From contig NZ_LAQT01000010.1 of the NCBI RefSeq assembly GCF_001294205.1, forward strand, positions 124,001 to 188,000: a stretch of DNA of 64,000 nt. The letters run 5' to 3'. The notes under the pieces are model-generated. The model did no database searches. It was not told the DNA's origin and saw only the letters and a program-made list of their open reading frames with translations. Of this stretch, positions 8,436-17,003 are shown piece by piece (the stretch's first letter is position 1; every line of letters starts with the position of its first letter). Source of the stretch: Amantichitinum ursilacus. Lineage in GTDB: Bacteria > Pseudomonadota > Gammaproteobacteria > Burkholderiales > Chitinibacteraceae. The translations under genes were made by a program, and so were the position numbers.

Positions 8436-9707
8436 TTACTTCAGCAGCGGCCCCCATGCCGGCTGCCGGACATCACCCGTTTGCGCTTTCAGGCGCACTT
8501 TGACCCGACCATCGCTGGATACCGCGGCCAGCGCGCCGCGGCCACCGGCTTGAGTTTCGTACAGCACCATGCGGCCATTGGGTGCAAACGTGGGTGAATC
8601 GTCGCGGTTGCTGTCGGTCAGGACTTGTACCTGGCGCGTGGCCATGTCCATCACAGCAACGTGGAAACCGCTGGTCTGGGTAATGAACACCAGGGTTTTG
8701 CCATCGGGGCTCAGCTTGCCGGAGGCGTTGTAACCGCCCTGGAAAGTCAGGCGTTCGGCATTGCCGCCACTGGCGGACATGCGATAGATCTGCGGGCTAC
8801 CGCCGCGATCGGAGGTAAAGATGATGTTGCCATCGGGTGCGTAAAACGGCTCGGTGTTGATATCGCCGCTGCTGCTGATGCGTTGCGAACCGCCACCACC
8901 GCCGGACGGCACGAGGAATATTTGCGATCCGCTTTCACGCGTTAACGTGACCGCCAGCTTGCTGCCATCGGTAGACCAGGCCGGGGCCGAGTTGCTGCCT
9001 TTAAAACTGGCGGCTTCCCAACGCCGACCACCGATCAGATCCTGCACATAGACGATGGGCTTTTGCTTTTCGAACGACACGTAGGCCAGCTTGCCGCCAT
9101 CGGGCGACCACTTGGGCGACATGATGGGCTGGTTGGACACCAGGATGGCCTGCGCGCCATAACCGTCGGCGTCGGCCACTTGCAGTTCATAGCGCTTGCC
9201 GGTTTTAACCACATACGCAATGCGCGAATTGAACATGCCCGAAATGCCAGCCACCTTTTGCAGGATCATGTCGGCAATCTTGTGCGCCACACGGCGCGTA
9301 CTGGCCACCGGAACGGTTTCTTCATACGAAATCAGCGAGGAGCGCGTGGCGGCATCCAGCAACCAGACGCGCACGGTCACTTGATTGCCATTGGGCGTCA
9401 CCTTGCCGATCAGGATGGTCTGCGCGCCTTTGGCGGTGACGGCCGGAAAGCTGACCTGTTCGGGCTGGTAGGGCACCGGCGACAGATCGCCCCCGTTGAT
9501 GACCTTGAACAAACCACTGCGCGCCAGATCGTCATGAATGACGGGCGTCACCGGCTGGGTTTGCTGTACTTCGTTCTGGAACGGGGCGATGGCAATCGGA
9601 TACTGGTTGGCGCCCACGCCCACCACATCGAACGAAATATCGGCATGGGCCGCCGCGCTGGCGACCAGCAGGGCGGATGCGAGTAAACGGGTAAAGCGTG
9701 ACAACAC
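8436..9707 (-). CDS. tolB: Tol-Pal periplasmic protein TolB
   Basis: The 423-residue precursor has a signal peptide ending 'ASAAAHA|D', an N-terminal alpha/beta domain, and a six-bladed propeller with repeated 'SPKWSPDGGKLAYVS', 'APAWSTDGSKLAV', 'EPFYAPDGNIIFTSDR', 'KLSPDGKTLVF' and 'SPTFAPNGRMVLYET' blades. It binds Pal and, through its N-terminus, TolA. The start is GTG 9707, backed by AAGGAG 8 nt upstream. Confidence 0.97.
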   Translation of the reverse strand: MLSRFTRLLASALLVASAAAHADISFDVVGVGANQYPIAIAPFQNEVQQTQPVTPVIHDDLARSGLFKVINGGDLSPVPYQPEQVSFPAVTAKGAQTILIGKVTPNGNQVTVRVWLLDAATRSSLISYEETVPVASTRRVAHKIADMILQKVAGISGMFNSRIAYVVKTGKRYELQVADADGYGAQAILVSNQPIMSPKWSPDGGKLAYVSFEKQKPIVYVQDLIGGRRWEAASFKGSNSAPAWSTDGSKLAVTLTRESGSQIFLVPSGGGGGSQRISSSGDINTEPFYAPDGNIIFTSDRGGSPQIYRMSASGGNAERLTFQGGYNASGKLSPDGKTLVFITQTSGFHVAVMDMATRQVQVLTDSNRDDSPTFAPNGRMVLYETQAGGRGALAAVSSDGRVKVRLKAQTGDVRQPAWGPLLK

Positions 9708-9802
9708 AGGCCGTTCTCCTTGTTATGGTTGGTGTTACCTGACGGGCTGGACCCGTTCTCATCTGTTCTGTGCCCGCGCGCCGAACCGGCAAGCCGTGCG
9801 GC

Positions 9803-10657
9803 TTACTGGTCCTTAAGGCGGAACGTCGGTGTCAGCGTGCGCCAATCACCGGTAAACGGTGCGTTGCCCGGACGCGGCGGCAGTCGGTCCAGACCCATGA
9901 TGGCGCGTTTGACCGCGTCGGCGTACGCGGCATCGCCGCTGGATTTCAGTACTTCTACATTCTGGATACTGCCATCGGGCAGTACCGTAATCCTGACCTG
10001 CACCGACGGGTTGCCTGCGTCATCCGAATACACCACGCGTGAGCGCAGCAACGACTTCAGCCCGTCGATATAACCGCCCGTGCCCCCTGCGCCACCCTTG
10101 CCTGGGCCAACGCCATTGTTGGCCACCGCATCGGGGTTAACGCCTTTGCCACCGGCTTTGCCGTTGGGTTTGCTCTCGGCCGTCAACGAGTTGGTCGACA
10201 GCAGCGAATCAAACTCGCTGGTCTTTTTGACGGGCGTCGGCTTGGGCGCTTTGGTCGGCTCCGGCTTCGGCGGCCTGGTCGGTTCCGCTTTGGGCGCTGG
10301 CGTCGGTTTGGGCGTCGGAGTCGGCTTGGGCGTCGGAGTCGGCTTGGGCGTCGGGCGGGGCGTAGGCACCACCTTCACTTTTTCCGTCTGGATATCCGGC
10401 TTGGGCTCGACTTTGGCCTCGACCTCGGGCGCGACCTTCTCCTTGACCACTTTAGGCGGATCTGGTTCCACGGCTTTTTCGGCCGGCGGCGGGCCACCCC
10501 ACAATTCCACCTGCACGGGCTCGGACTTGTGCGTTTGCCAGTTCACCGAAATCAACAGAAACACCACAAACAAAACGTGTACGCCCAGCGCCAGCGATAA
10601 CGAGACCACCGGGTGTTCTTCTTGCGGGCGCGCGGGGCGTTGGTCAGCTGCCACCAT
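9803..10657 (-). CDS. tolA: TolA with a Pro/Thr/Lys-rich linker
   Basis: Inner-membrane protein that carries proton-motive energy from TolQR to TolB/Pal. The 284 residues hold one N-terminal membrane segment (about 18-40, 'VVSLSLALGVHVLFVVFLLISVNW', with the SxxxHxxxxxxxS-type helix), a linker (about 50-150) of repeated 'PTPKPTPTPKPTP' units, and a C-terminal TonB/TolA-fold domain ('VQVRITVLPDGSIQNVEVLKSSGDAAYADAVKRAI'). Classical TolA has a long Ala/Lys/Glu helix instead; position in the operon and the C-terminal domain still support TolA. The start shares one base with the tolR stop. Confidence 0.9.
   Translation of the reverse strand: MVAADQRPARPQEEHPVVSLSLALGVHVLFVVFLLISVNWQTHKSEPVQVELWGGPPPAEKAVEPDPPKVVKEKVAPEVEAKVEPKPDIQTEKVKVVPTPRPTPKPTPTPKPTPTPKPTPAPKAEPTRPPKPEPTKAPKPTPVKKTSEFDSLLSTNSLTAESKPNGKAGGKGVNPDAVANNGVGPGKGGAGGTGGYIDGLKSLLRSRVVYSDDAGNPSVQVRITVLPDGSIQNVEVLKSSGDAAYADAVKRAIMGLDRLPPRPGNAPFTGDWRTLTPTFRLKDQ
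10305..10358. repeat. 18-bp tandem repeat inside tolA
   Basis: About three copies of GGCGTCGGAGTCGGCTTG (plus strand), encoding the TolA linker motif Pro-Thr-Pro-Lys-Pro-Thr on the minus strand. The in-frame length of 18 bp allows linker length to change without a frameshift. Confidence 0.75.
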
Positions 10658-11070
10658 CAGTGCGTATTCACCTTCAGACCCACGCGGGCAATGCCGGCTT
10701 GCTTGAGCACGTCCATGGCGTTGACCACGGCCTCATAGCGCACGGCCTTGTCGGCGGCAATCACCACAGGGCGATCGGCGGCCGCGCCCAGATGGCTTTT
10801 GACCAGCTCGGCCAGGCCTTTCACGTCGGGTGTGGATTCGGTATTGCCCTTATCGTTGATCTTGATCGCGCCATCAGCGGCGATTTCCACAAAGACGGGC
10901 TGGGCATCCACTTGTTTGTCGGCTTTGCCCACGGAGGGCAAATTAACCACGCCGGTTTGCATCATCGGCGTGGTCACCATAAAGATCACCAGCAGCACCA
11001 GCATCACGTCGATATACGGCACGACGTTGATCGCATTCATGGCGCGACGGGGACGGCGGCTTCTAGCCAT
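10657..11070 (-). CDS. tolR: Tol-Pal proton channel subunit TolR
   Basis: ExbD/TolR family, 137 residues: short cytoplasmic basic N-terminus (MARSRRPRR), one membrane helix with the proton-carrying Asp in 'VVPYIDVMLVLLVIFMV', and a periplasmic domain ('DRPVVIAADKAVRYEAVVNAMDVLKQAGI'). It forms the motor with TolQ. AAGGAAG precedes the ATG; 12 nt after tolQ. Confidence 0.96.
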   Translation of the reverse strand: MARSRRPRRAMNAINVVPYIDVMLVLLVIFMVTTPMMQTGVVNLPSVGKADKQVDAQPVFVEIAADGAIKINDKGNTESTPDVKGLAELVKSHLGAAADRPVVIAADKAVRYEAVVNAMDVLKQAGIARVGLKVNTH

Positions 11071-11082
11071 GCTCGCTTCCTT

Positions 11083-11760
11083 TTACTTGGCGGCCTGGCG
11101 CTGCAGGATGTTGGAGAACTCTTCGATAAAGCTCTCGAAACGATTGGCCAGCTGGTCCACGTCGTGCGCAAAACTGTTGTAGGCCACCACGGCCGGGATG
11201 GCAGCAAACAGGCCGATGGCGGTGGCGACCAGCGCCTCGGCAATGCCGGGTGCCACATTCGCCAGCGTGGCCTGACCTACATTGGCCAGCCCGCTAAACG
11301 CATGCATGATGCCCCACACCGTGCCAAACAGACCCACATACGGGCTGACCGAACCGGCGGAAGCCAGAAACGAATTGTGCTTGTCCAGATAGTCCAGCTC
11401 GCGCTGCAGGCTGGCGCGCATGGCGCGGCGCGTGCCTTCCATTACGTCGGACAATTCCATGCCGCCTTTCTGGCGCAATTTCAGGAATTCAGAAAAGCCC
11501 GCCACAAAAATGCGTTCCTGGCCGTTCGGGGTGCCGCGCCGCACTTGTTCGTACAGTGCGTTCAGATCGGAGCCACTCCAGAAGCGGTCTTCAAATTCAT
11601 TGGTGTGTTTGCGCGTGCTGCTGATGACGAAAAACTTGCTGAAAATGCGCCACCAGCTCAGCAGCGACACCACCACCAGAATCGCCATCACCCCCTGTAC
11701 CACAGGGCTGGCATGTGCAATCAAAGACAGAATCGACAGATCTTCTGAACCCACTTCCAC
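11083..11760 (-). CDS. tolQ: Tol-Pal proton channel subunit TolQ
   Basis: MotA/TolQ/ExbB family, 225 residues with three membrane helices: 'VVQGVMAILVVVSLLSWWRIF', 'VSPYVGLFGTVWGIMHAFSGLA' and 'IAEALVATAIGLFAAIPAVVAYN', the last two carrying the conserved threonines of the channel. The start is GTG 11760 with AGGAAGGG about 8 nt upstream. The ybgC thioesterase gene often found before tolQ is missing; ruvB is next upstream (101 nt). Confidence 0.96.
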   Translation of the reverse strand: MEVGSEDLSILSLIAHASPVVQGVMAILVVVSLLSWWRIFSKFFVISSTRKHTNEFEDRFWSGSDLNALYEQVRRGTPNGQERIFVAGFSEFLKLRQKGGMELSDVMEGTRRAMRASLQRELDYLDKHNSFLASAGSVSPYVGLFGTVWGIMHAFSGLANVGQATLANVAPGIAEALVATAIGLFAAIPAVVAYNSFAHDVDQLANRFESFIEEFSNILQRQAAK

Positions 11761-11861
11761 GGTTGAATCCCTTCCTGATCGGCAAGATCAAATAATTATG
11801 CGTTGGCTTACAATCTTAGTTGCCGCGCCGCCATCATTGTTTAAAAAAATGCCCCACGACG

Positions 11862-12908
11862 TCAGTCATTGGCGCTATTTGTCGGCGGGTTTAGTCCGAA
11901 ATGCTGATATGCCGACAAAGTGGCCATGCGCCCGCGCGGTGTGCGCTGCAGTAGACCTTGCTGGATCAGATACGGTTCCAGCACATCTTCAATCGTGTCA
12001 GATGCCTCGCCTATCGCCGCCGCCACGTTATCCAGCCCCACCGGGCCGCCGCCAAATTTGGTGATCACGGCCTCAAGCAGTTTACGGTCCATCACGTCCA
12101 GCCCGATATGATCCACGTCCAGCATCAGCAAGGCGGCATCGGCCACTTCGGCGGTCACGCGGCCGTCGGCTTTGACTTCGGCGTAATCGCGCACCCGGCG
12201 CAGCAAGCGGTTGGCAATGCGTGGCGTACCGCGCGAGCGCCGTGCAATCTCAAACGCGCCAGCTGCATCCATGTTGACTTCCATCAGTCCGGCCGAGCGC
12301 TCGACAATGCGCGTCAGCTCTTCGGCGGTGTAAAACTCCAGCCGCGCCACAATGCCAAAGCGATCACGCAGCGGATTGGTGAGCATGCCCGCACGCGTGG
12401 TGGCGCCCACCAGCGTAAACGGTGGCAAATCAAGCTTGACCGAGCGCGCCGCCGGGCCTTCGCCGATCATGATGTCGAGCTGGAAATCTTCGAGTGCGGG
12501 GTAGAGGATTTCTTCCACCACCGGCGACAGGCGATGGATTTCATCGATAAACAGCACATCGTGCGGTTCGAGGTTGGTAAGCAATGCCGCCAGATCGCCG
12601 GCGCGTTCCAGCACCGGCCCGCTGGTCTGGCGCAGATTAACGCCCAGTTCGCGCGAGATAATGTGCGCCAGCGTGGTCTTGCCCAGGCCCGGTGGCCCAA
12701 ACAGCAGCACGTGGTCCAGCGCTTCGCCGCGCTTTTTGGCGGCTTCGATAAAGATCTCGAGCTGGCCACGCGCCTTTTTCTGGCCAACGTATTCATCCAG
12801 CAGCTTGGGGCGCAGTGCGCGTTCGAGCTGTTCTTCCTGCTGCGACAGGTTCTTGGCGGTAATCAACCGCTCGGGCGGCGCGGCAGAAAGGGCGTCTGTT
12901 TCAATCAT
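11862..12908 (-). CDS. ruvB: Holliday junction branch migration ATPase RuvB
   Basis: RuvB, 348 residues, drives branch migration with RuvA. The AAA+ large domain shows Walker A '[15 protein letters not shown]', Walker B '[10 protein letters not shown]', sensor 1 '[10 protein letters not shown]' and the arginine finger region 'DRFGIV'; the winged-helix end contains '[19 protein letters not shown]'. It is not next to ruvA and ruvC, which lie 1.9 kb away beyond ribB; all three are on the minus strand. ruvB may share its transcript with tolQRAB. Confidence 0.97.
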   Translation of the reverse strand: MIETDALSAAPPERLITAKNLSQQEEQLERALRPKLLDEYVGQKKARGQLEIFIEAAKKRGEALDHVLLFGPPGLGKTTLAHIISRELGVNLRQTSGPVLERAGDLAALLTNLEPHDVLFIDEIHRLSPVVEEILYPALEDFQLDIMIGEGPAARSVKLDLPPFTLVGATTRAGMLTNPLRDRFGIVARLEFYTAEELTRIVERSAGLMEVNMDAAGAFEIARRSRGTPRIANRLLRRVRDYAEVKADGRVTAEVADAALLMLDVDHIGLDVMDRKLLEAVITKFGGGPVGLDNVAAAIGEASDTIEDVLEPYLIQQGLLQRTPRGRMATLSAYQHFGLNPPTNSAND

Positions 12909-12976
12909 GAGAGTCTTCCGATAACGGCGCAGTCGCGTGTAGACTGACCAGCCCGGCTATTGTAGCCGGATGGTAC

Positions 12977-13160
12977 GTCTTCAGGGCGGGGTGGAATTCC
13001 CCACCGGCGGTAGGGTTGCGCTATCTGGCAACCAAGCCCGCGAGCGCCTGGCGTTACGGATATTGATATCCCCACGCCAGGGTCAGCAGATCCGGTGACA
13101 CCGATGCGCAATGCAACGGTTATTCCGGAGCCGACGGTTAGAGTCCGGATGAAAGAAGAT
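12977..13160 (+). promoter_or_regulatory. FMN riboswitch (RFN element)
   Basis: The conserved RFN blocks occur in order: TCTTCAGGGCGGGGTGGAAT, CCCCACCGGCGGTAG, AGCCCGCGAGCG, GGTCAGCAGATCCGGTG, TTCCGGAGCCGACGGTTAGA and GTCCGGATGAAAGAAGA. The element binds FMN and lowers expression of riboflavin genes. It lies 130 nt upstream of ribB and faces it. A strong hairpin (13167-13232) follows. Confidence 0.96.
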
Positions 13161-13166
13161 CAGTAC

Positions 13167-13232
13167 GCAGGCCAGCCGCCCGCGCGCAGCGTGGACCATT
13201 GTGTCCGCACGCTGCACGCGGGCGCGGCCTGC
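13167..13232 (+). promoter_or_regulatory. Long hairpin, likely expression platform of the FMN riboswitch
   Basis: GCAGGCC at 13167-13173 pairs with GGCCTGC at 13226-13232; inside, GCCCGCG pairs with CGCGGGC and GCAGCGTG with GCACGCTGC around a small loop. It is nearly perfect over 66 nt but is not followed by a U-run, so intrinsic termination is unlikely. A further stem, GAAACGT with ACGTTTC, would enclose the ribB ribosome site GCGAGG. Confidence 0.6.
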
Positions 13233-13290
13233 TTGGTATTCAGCCCTGAAACGTTTTTCGCCGTGGGTTTATTTGCGAGGACGTTTCTTT

Positions 13291-13944
13291 ATGTCTGCAG
13301 TGTGTTCCGAAGTCACTTCTCATGATCGCCAGCAGATTGCTGCCGCGATTTCCGCCTTGGCCGCTGGCTGCCCCGTGCTGTTGCTCGACGACGATGATCG
13401 CGAAAACGAAGCCGATCTGATCATCGCAGCCGAGCACATCGATATCGCCACGATGGCGCTGATGATTCGCGAAGGCAGCGGCATCGTCTGCCTGTGCCTG
13501 ACCGATGCCGCTGCGGATCGGCTGGCCCTGCCGCCGATGGTGCCAAGCAACGGCAGCCGCTATCAGACCGCGTTTACCGTCAGTATCGAAGCGGCGCACG
13601 GCACCACCACCGGCGTGAGTGCCAGCGACCGCGTGACTACCATCCATGCGGCCACGCGGGCGGGCGCCCGGCCCGAAGATCTGATCCGGCCGGGGCATGT
13701 GTTTCCGCTGCGGGCACGCGCAGGTGGCGTGCTGGAACGGCGCGGGCATACCGAGGGATCGATTGATCTGGCGCTGCTGGCCGGGCTGCAACCGGCAGCG
13801 GTGCTATGCGAAGTGATGAATGCCGACGGCACGATGCTGCGGGGCGTGCAGATTGATGCGTTTGCCGCCGAGCACAATCTGCCGATCGTGACGATTGCTG
13901 CGCTGGCGCGCTATCGCATGGCGATGGAAACCGCCGTGGCGTAA
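13291..13944 (+). CDS. ribB: 3,4-Dihydroxy-2-butanone 4-phosphate synthase
   Basis: RibB converts ribulose 5-phosphate to 3,4-dihydroxy-2-butanone 4-phosphate and formate, for riboflavin. The 217 residues equal E. coli RibB in length. Visible: '[15 protein letters not shown]' (acidic metal loop), '[15 protein letters not shown]', '[10 protein letters not shown]' and '[14 protein letters not shown]' with the catalytic His. No GTP cyclohydrolase II domain is fused. ATG 13291 with GAGG upstream is used; the frame is open back to 13201 but that part is the riboswitch leader. Confidence 0.96.
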   Translation: MSAVCSEVTSHDRQQIAAAISALAAGCPVLLLDDDDRENEADLIIAAEHIDIATMALMIREGSGIVCLCLTDAAADRLALPPMVPSNGSRYQTAFTVSIEAAHGTTTGVSASDRVTTIHAATRAGARPEDLIRPGHVFPLRARAGGVLERRGHTEGSIDLALLAGLQPAAVLCEVMNADGTMLRGVQIDAFAAEHNLPIVTIAALARYRMAMETAVA

Positions 13945-14034
13945 TGAGGCCAGGGGTGGGTAGGGCTGGCGTGCCGAATGCCAGCCCGCCCGTGCACGCC
14001 ATCGCCATCCGCGGTGATATTGCATGCAGCTTTG

Positions 14035-14100
14035 AATGGTGGGTCTTGACCCACCGTATGCTGGCGAAGCAAACGCTGGCGCTGCGGCATACGGTGGGAC
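14035..14100. repeat. Partial palindromic repeat plus inverted arm
   Basis: GGTGGGTCTTGACCCACC matches the array's core dyad; it is preceded by CTTTGAAT as in other copies. Its right arm extended, GACCCACCGTATGC (14048-14061), is repeated inverted with one mismatch at 14087-14100 (GCATACGGTGGGAC), so the locus can form two alternative hairpins. Confidence 0.75.
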
Positions 14101-14126
14101 CCTGCAAAGCCGCAAGACCAAAACGC

Positions 14127-14201
14127 AGTCGCTGGCGTGCTAGTCGTTGGCGTGGTAGTCGTTGGCGTGCTAGTCGTTGGCGTTCTAGTCGTTGGCGTTC
14201 T
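14127..14201. repeat. 15-bp tandem repeat, five units
   Basis: Units AGTCGCTGGCGTGCT, AGTCGTTGGCGTGGT, AGTCGTTGGCGTGCT and AGTCGTTGGCGTTCT twice, then a diverged AGTCGAGGGC. It lies 60 bp beyond the ruvA stop codon. Confidence 0.9.
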
Positions 14202-14260
14202 AGTCGAGGGCTTTCGGCGGTGGGACTCGACGTCGCGCCCAAGCCTGCGCCCCGATATTG

Positions 14261-14854
14261 CTAAGCGCGGGCGAGTTGTTTCAGCGCCAGCTTGATGCCC
14301 TGCGACACATCAATATCCGCCGCCATATCTTTCATCGCATGCGCGGCTTCTTTTTCGTTGTAACCCAGCGCCAGCAAGGCGTGCAGCACATCGCCACGGC
14401 CGCCGGTGACTTCGGGCGCGGCCAGTTTCAGCCCACCGGTGGCGGCCGGCATGCTGCCGATCTTGCCTTTCAGCTCCAGCACCAGGCGCTCGGCCGTCTT
14501 TTTGCCGATGCCGGGCACGCGCGCCAGGCGGGCGGTGTCTTCTGTGGCGATGGCTACCGCCAGCTCATCGGCTTGCAAGCCCGACAGGATGGCCAGCGCA
14601 ATCTTTGCGCCAATGCCAGTGATCTTGATCAAGGCGCGGAACAGGTCACGCTCGGTGCGGGTAGCAAAGCCGTACAGCAGTTGAGCGTCTTCGCGCACCA
14701 CCATGTGGGTAAACAGGCTGACGGCGTCGCCCACATGCGGCAGTACATAGATGGTGCTCATCGGCGCATCGACTTCATAGCCAACGCCAGCCACATTAAT
14801 CACCAGTTGCGGCGGTTGTTTTTCCAGCAGTTTGCCGGTGAGGTGTCCAATCAT
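14261..14854 (-). CDS. ruvA: Holliday junction DNA helicase RuvA
   Basis: RuvA, 197 residues, binds Holliday junctions as a tetramer and loads RuvB. The N-terminal OB-fold begins 'MIGHLTGKLLEKQPPQLVINVAGVGYEV'; two helix-hairpin-helix motifs follow ('LIKITGIGAKIALAILSGL', 'LARVPGIGKKTAERLVLEL'); the C-terminal RuvB-binding domain is 'DVLHALLALGYNEKEAAHAM'. It lies 86 nt downstream of ruvC. Confidence 0.96.
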   Translation of the reverse strand: MIGHLTGKLLEKQPPQLVINVAGVGYEVDAPMSTIYVLPHVGDAVSLFTHMVVREDAQLLYGFATRTERDLFRALIKITGIGAKIALAILSGLQADELAVAIATEDTARLARVPGIGKKTAERLVLELKGKIGSMPAATGGLKLAAPEVTGGRGDVLHALLALGYNEKEAAHAMKDMAADIDVSQGIKLALKQLARA

Positions 14855-14888
14855 GAGGGTGTCCGCAAGGTCTTGAAGTGAGCGCCCG

Positions 14889-14894
14889 ATTATA
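14889..14894 (-). promoter_or_regulatory. Possible -10 box of ruvA
   Basis: TATAAT on the minus strand, 34 nt upstream of the ruvA ATG, inside an inverted repeat CGCCCG-attata-CCGGGCG. No clear -35 box. It may be a promoter or a weak intergenic hairpin between ruvC and ruvA. Confidence 0.3.
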
Positions 14895-14940
14895 CCGGGC
14901 GTTGGGTCGATCAGAGGGTTGGGGCGAGAGGGCCAGCTGA

Positions 14941-15462
14941 TCAGGTCAGGCGGCCGCGGCGAATTTTAAGCCCGCCGCCCAGTTGCTTGAGCGCGCTGCC
15001 GGCATGGTTGGCGTGGGTCAGCGCCACCGCCAGCGCATCGGCGGCGTCGGCCTGCGGCAAGCCATTGAGCCGCAACAACCGCTGCACCATATGCTGCACT
15101 TGTTCTTTATCGGCATGGCCATTGCCCACCACCGCCTGTTTAACCTGCAAGGCCGTGTATTCCGAGATCGGCAATTGCGCGATGACCAATGCCGAAATCA
15201 CCGCGCCGCGCGCCTGGCCCAGCAACAATGTGGATTGCGGATTGACGTTCACAAACACTTGTTCGACCGCAGCCACGGTGGGTTGATAGGCTGCGACGAC
15301 TTCGGCAATGCCTTTTAACAGGCTTTCGATACGCTGGGGCAGTGTGCCGCCCACGGGCGTGCGAATACAGCCCGAGGCGACGTAATGGCGATGTTGTCCA
15401 TCGATATCCAGCACGCCAAACCCGGTTACACGCGAGCCCGGATCAATGCCCAGCACGCGCAT
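14941..15462 (-). CDS. ruvC: Holliday junction resolvase RuvC
   Basis: RuvC, 173 residues, the same as E. coli. It cuts Holliday junctions symmetrically. The acidic metal-binding residues are visible: Asp7 in '[16 protein letters not shown]', Glu in 'AAVEQVFVN', and the Asp pair in '[15 protein letters not shown]'. The ATG at 15462 overlaps the TAA of the upstream tonB-family gene by one base, so translation is probably coupled. Confidence 0.96.
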   Translation of the reverse strand: MRVLGIDPGSRVTGFGVLDIDGQHRHYVASGCIRTPVGGTLPQRIESLLKGIAEVVAAYQPTVAAVEQVFVNVNPQSTLLLGQARGAVISALVIAQLPISEYTALQVKQAVVGNGHADKEQVQHMVQRLLRLNGLPQADAADALAVALTHANHAGSALKQLGGGLKIRRGRLT

Positions 15463-16373
15463 TATTGCGGGCCCGACGGCACCAGCAGCTCGCTGTTGCG
15501 GGTAAAGGTCCACACGCGCGGCACAATCAATACAGTGACGGGGTTGCCGGCCGCATCCACCAGATTTTTGGGCAGCGGCGCAAACGGTGCGCTGCGATGC
15601 ACCAGCGCCACGGCCGCTTCGTCCAGCGCGCGGCTACCCGAGCTTTTATCGACGGTAACGCTGCGCAGGGTGCCATCACGGTTCACTTCCACCGTCAGCG
15701 TTAGCTGGCCATATAACTTGTTGCCGTGCGCATCAACCGGGTACAGCGCGGTGCCCAGGCGCTCCACCTTGTGGCGCCATTGGTCTTCCCAACCAGCGGT
15801 CTGGCTTTTGATGGCGGGCACGCCGATCGACGCTTTACGCGGCCGTTGCTGATATTGATTGAATTCGCGCTCGATCTTGCCGGCCAGGCCGTTTACGTCT
15901 TTCAGTTGCGGCGTCTGTTTTTGCGCGTCCTGACCATTGGACTGTTGCGTTTGCTGCGACTGTGCCGGATTATCCAGCGCGCTGACCTGATTGTGTGTTT
16001 GCTTGATCTGCGACATCAGCTGCGCCTGGTTTTGCTCCAGTTCGCGCGCTTCTTTAAGGATCTGCTGCAGCTCGGTATCGGTTTTATCTTCCTTTACCGG
16101 GAGCGGGCTGGCAGCTTGTTGATTGGCATCGGTATTGCCGCCAGCATCCAGATTGACCTGAGCGCGCACTTTGGCCTTGGTGGGCGCGGTGGCGGTGGCT
16201 TTGTTAACCAGCTCAACCTGTAGGAATTGACTGGACAGCGCCGGGTCTGGCTGCGGACTTACAATGCGGATGCCCAGGATGGTGGCGGCATGAACGAGCG
16301 CGGACGCGACAAGAGCTGTCGTCATGAAACGTTGCGCGCGATCCATTCCCTGCATATCCGTGAGTGTGAGCAT
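15462..16373 (-). CDS. TonB-family energy transducer-like protein
   Basis: About 303 residues: one N-terminal membrane segment ('[20 protein letters not shown]'), a Gln/Ala-rich linker with coiled-coil character ('[25 protein letters not shown]'), and a C-terminal TonB domain ('[49 protein letters not shown]'). Such proteins transmit proton-motive force to outer-membrane receptors, but no exbB/exbD pair or receptor gene is nearby. The start at 16373 is the most upstream ATG with a good N-terminus; 16355 and 16346 are alternatives. It precedes ruvC with overlap. Confidence 0.75.
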   Translation of the reverse strand: MLTLTDMQGMDRAQRFMTTALVASALVHAATILGIRIVSPQPDPALSSQFLQVELVNKATATAPTKAKVRAQVNLDAGGNTDANQQAASPLPVKEDKTDTELQQILKEARELEQNQAQLMSQIKQTHNQVSALDNPAQSQQTQQSNGQDAQKQTPQLKDVNGLAGKIEREFNQYQQRPRKASIGVPAIKSQTAGWEDQWRHKVERLGTALYPVDAHGNKLYGQLTLTVEVNRDGTLRSVTVDKSSGSRALDEAAVALVHRSAPFAPLPKNLVDAAGNPVTVLIVPRVWTFTRNSELLVPSGPQ

Positions 16374-16491
16374 CGGCGGAGTGTAGCATAGCGACCAGTC
16401 TGAATAGCGCGGGCCGCCCGGCGCTGCGTTTTGCAAGCCTGACCGGCATTGTTAATATGCGCGACGGCCTTATATTGAGGAAGACCTGAAA

Positions 16492-16806
16492 ATGCGAGCC
16501 TGTACGTTGTTGATCGCGACCGTGTTGTTATCCGCTGGCGCAAGCGCCCAAGCGGCTGAAGACGGCGCCAAGATCGCGGCCAAATACAACTGCCTGGCAT
16601 GCCACGCGGTGGATCACAAAATTGTTGGCCCCGCCTATCGGGATGTGGCCAACAAATATCGGGGTCAACCCGGTATCGAAGCAAAGCTGATGAAGAAGGT
16701 AAAAGAAGGCGGTGGCGGTACATGGGGCACCATCTCCATGCCCGCGCAGGTCATCGGTGACGATGATCTGCGCACCATCGTCAAATGGGTGTTGGCGCAG
16801 AAATAA
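16492..16806 (+). CDS. Small class I cytochrome c (c551/c552-like)
   Basis: A 104-residue precursor with a signal peptide (MRACTLLIATVLLSAGASAQA|A) and one covalent haem site C34-LA-C37-H38. The sixth ligand is probably Met83 in 'GTISMPAQ'. Length and the 'NCLACHAVDHKIVGPAYRDVA' start match periplasmic c551-type electron carriers. GAGGAAG precedes the ATG. It is divergent from the tonB-family gene; no oxidase or reductase gene adjoins, so its partner is unknown. Confidence 0.9.
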   Translation: MRACTLLIATVLLSAGASAQAAEDGAKIAAKYNCLACHAVDHKIVGPAYRDVANKYRGQPGIEAKLMKKVKEGGGGTWGTISMPAQVIGDDDLRTIVKWVLAQK

Positions 16807-17003
16807 GCGCCAGCGTTTGGGATAGCCGGTTTTGATGACTTTTTGATGAAGACCGCGCACCCGAAGAACTGGAATTGGCTGTTATTGCATTGGGCAGGCG
16901 AGTTGATTAAGCTCCATGCCCATTTGGCGGCCACAGCAACTTGTAAGCAAATCGGCCTGCAAGTCTGCCGCTGTGACGCCCGGTTCTGAGAAGCGAGACG
17001 ACA

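Larger units (their letters stand above)
13945..14260. other. Intergenic region ribB-ruvA with several repeats
   Basis: No gene is supported in these 316 bp. They hold a hairpin GGGCTGGC...GCCAGCCC (13963-13987) that may end ribB transcripts, a partial copy of the palindromic repeat (14035-14100), and a 15-bp tandem repeat (14127-14201). Arginine-rich frames on both strands only reflect the repeat. Confidence 0.7.

Noticed and set aside
13201-13290. N-terminal extension of RibB
   Set aside because: The extra codons are the FMN riboswitch leader hairpin; length and ribosome site support ATG 13291.
14127-14242. Arginine-rich small proteins on both strands
   Set aside because: They arise from the 15-bp tandem repeat being divisible by three; no start context or conservation.
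16449-16476. Sigma70 promoter of the cytochrome c gene
   Set aside because: TTGTTA-16-TATATT looks good but would start transcription at or after the ribosome site GAGGAAG, so it cannot be the translated mRNA's promoter.
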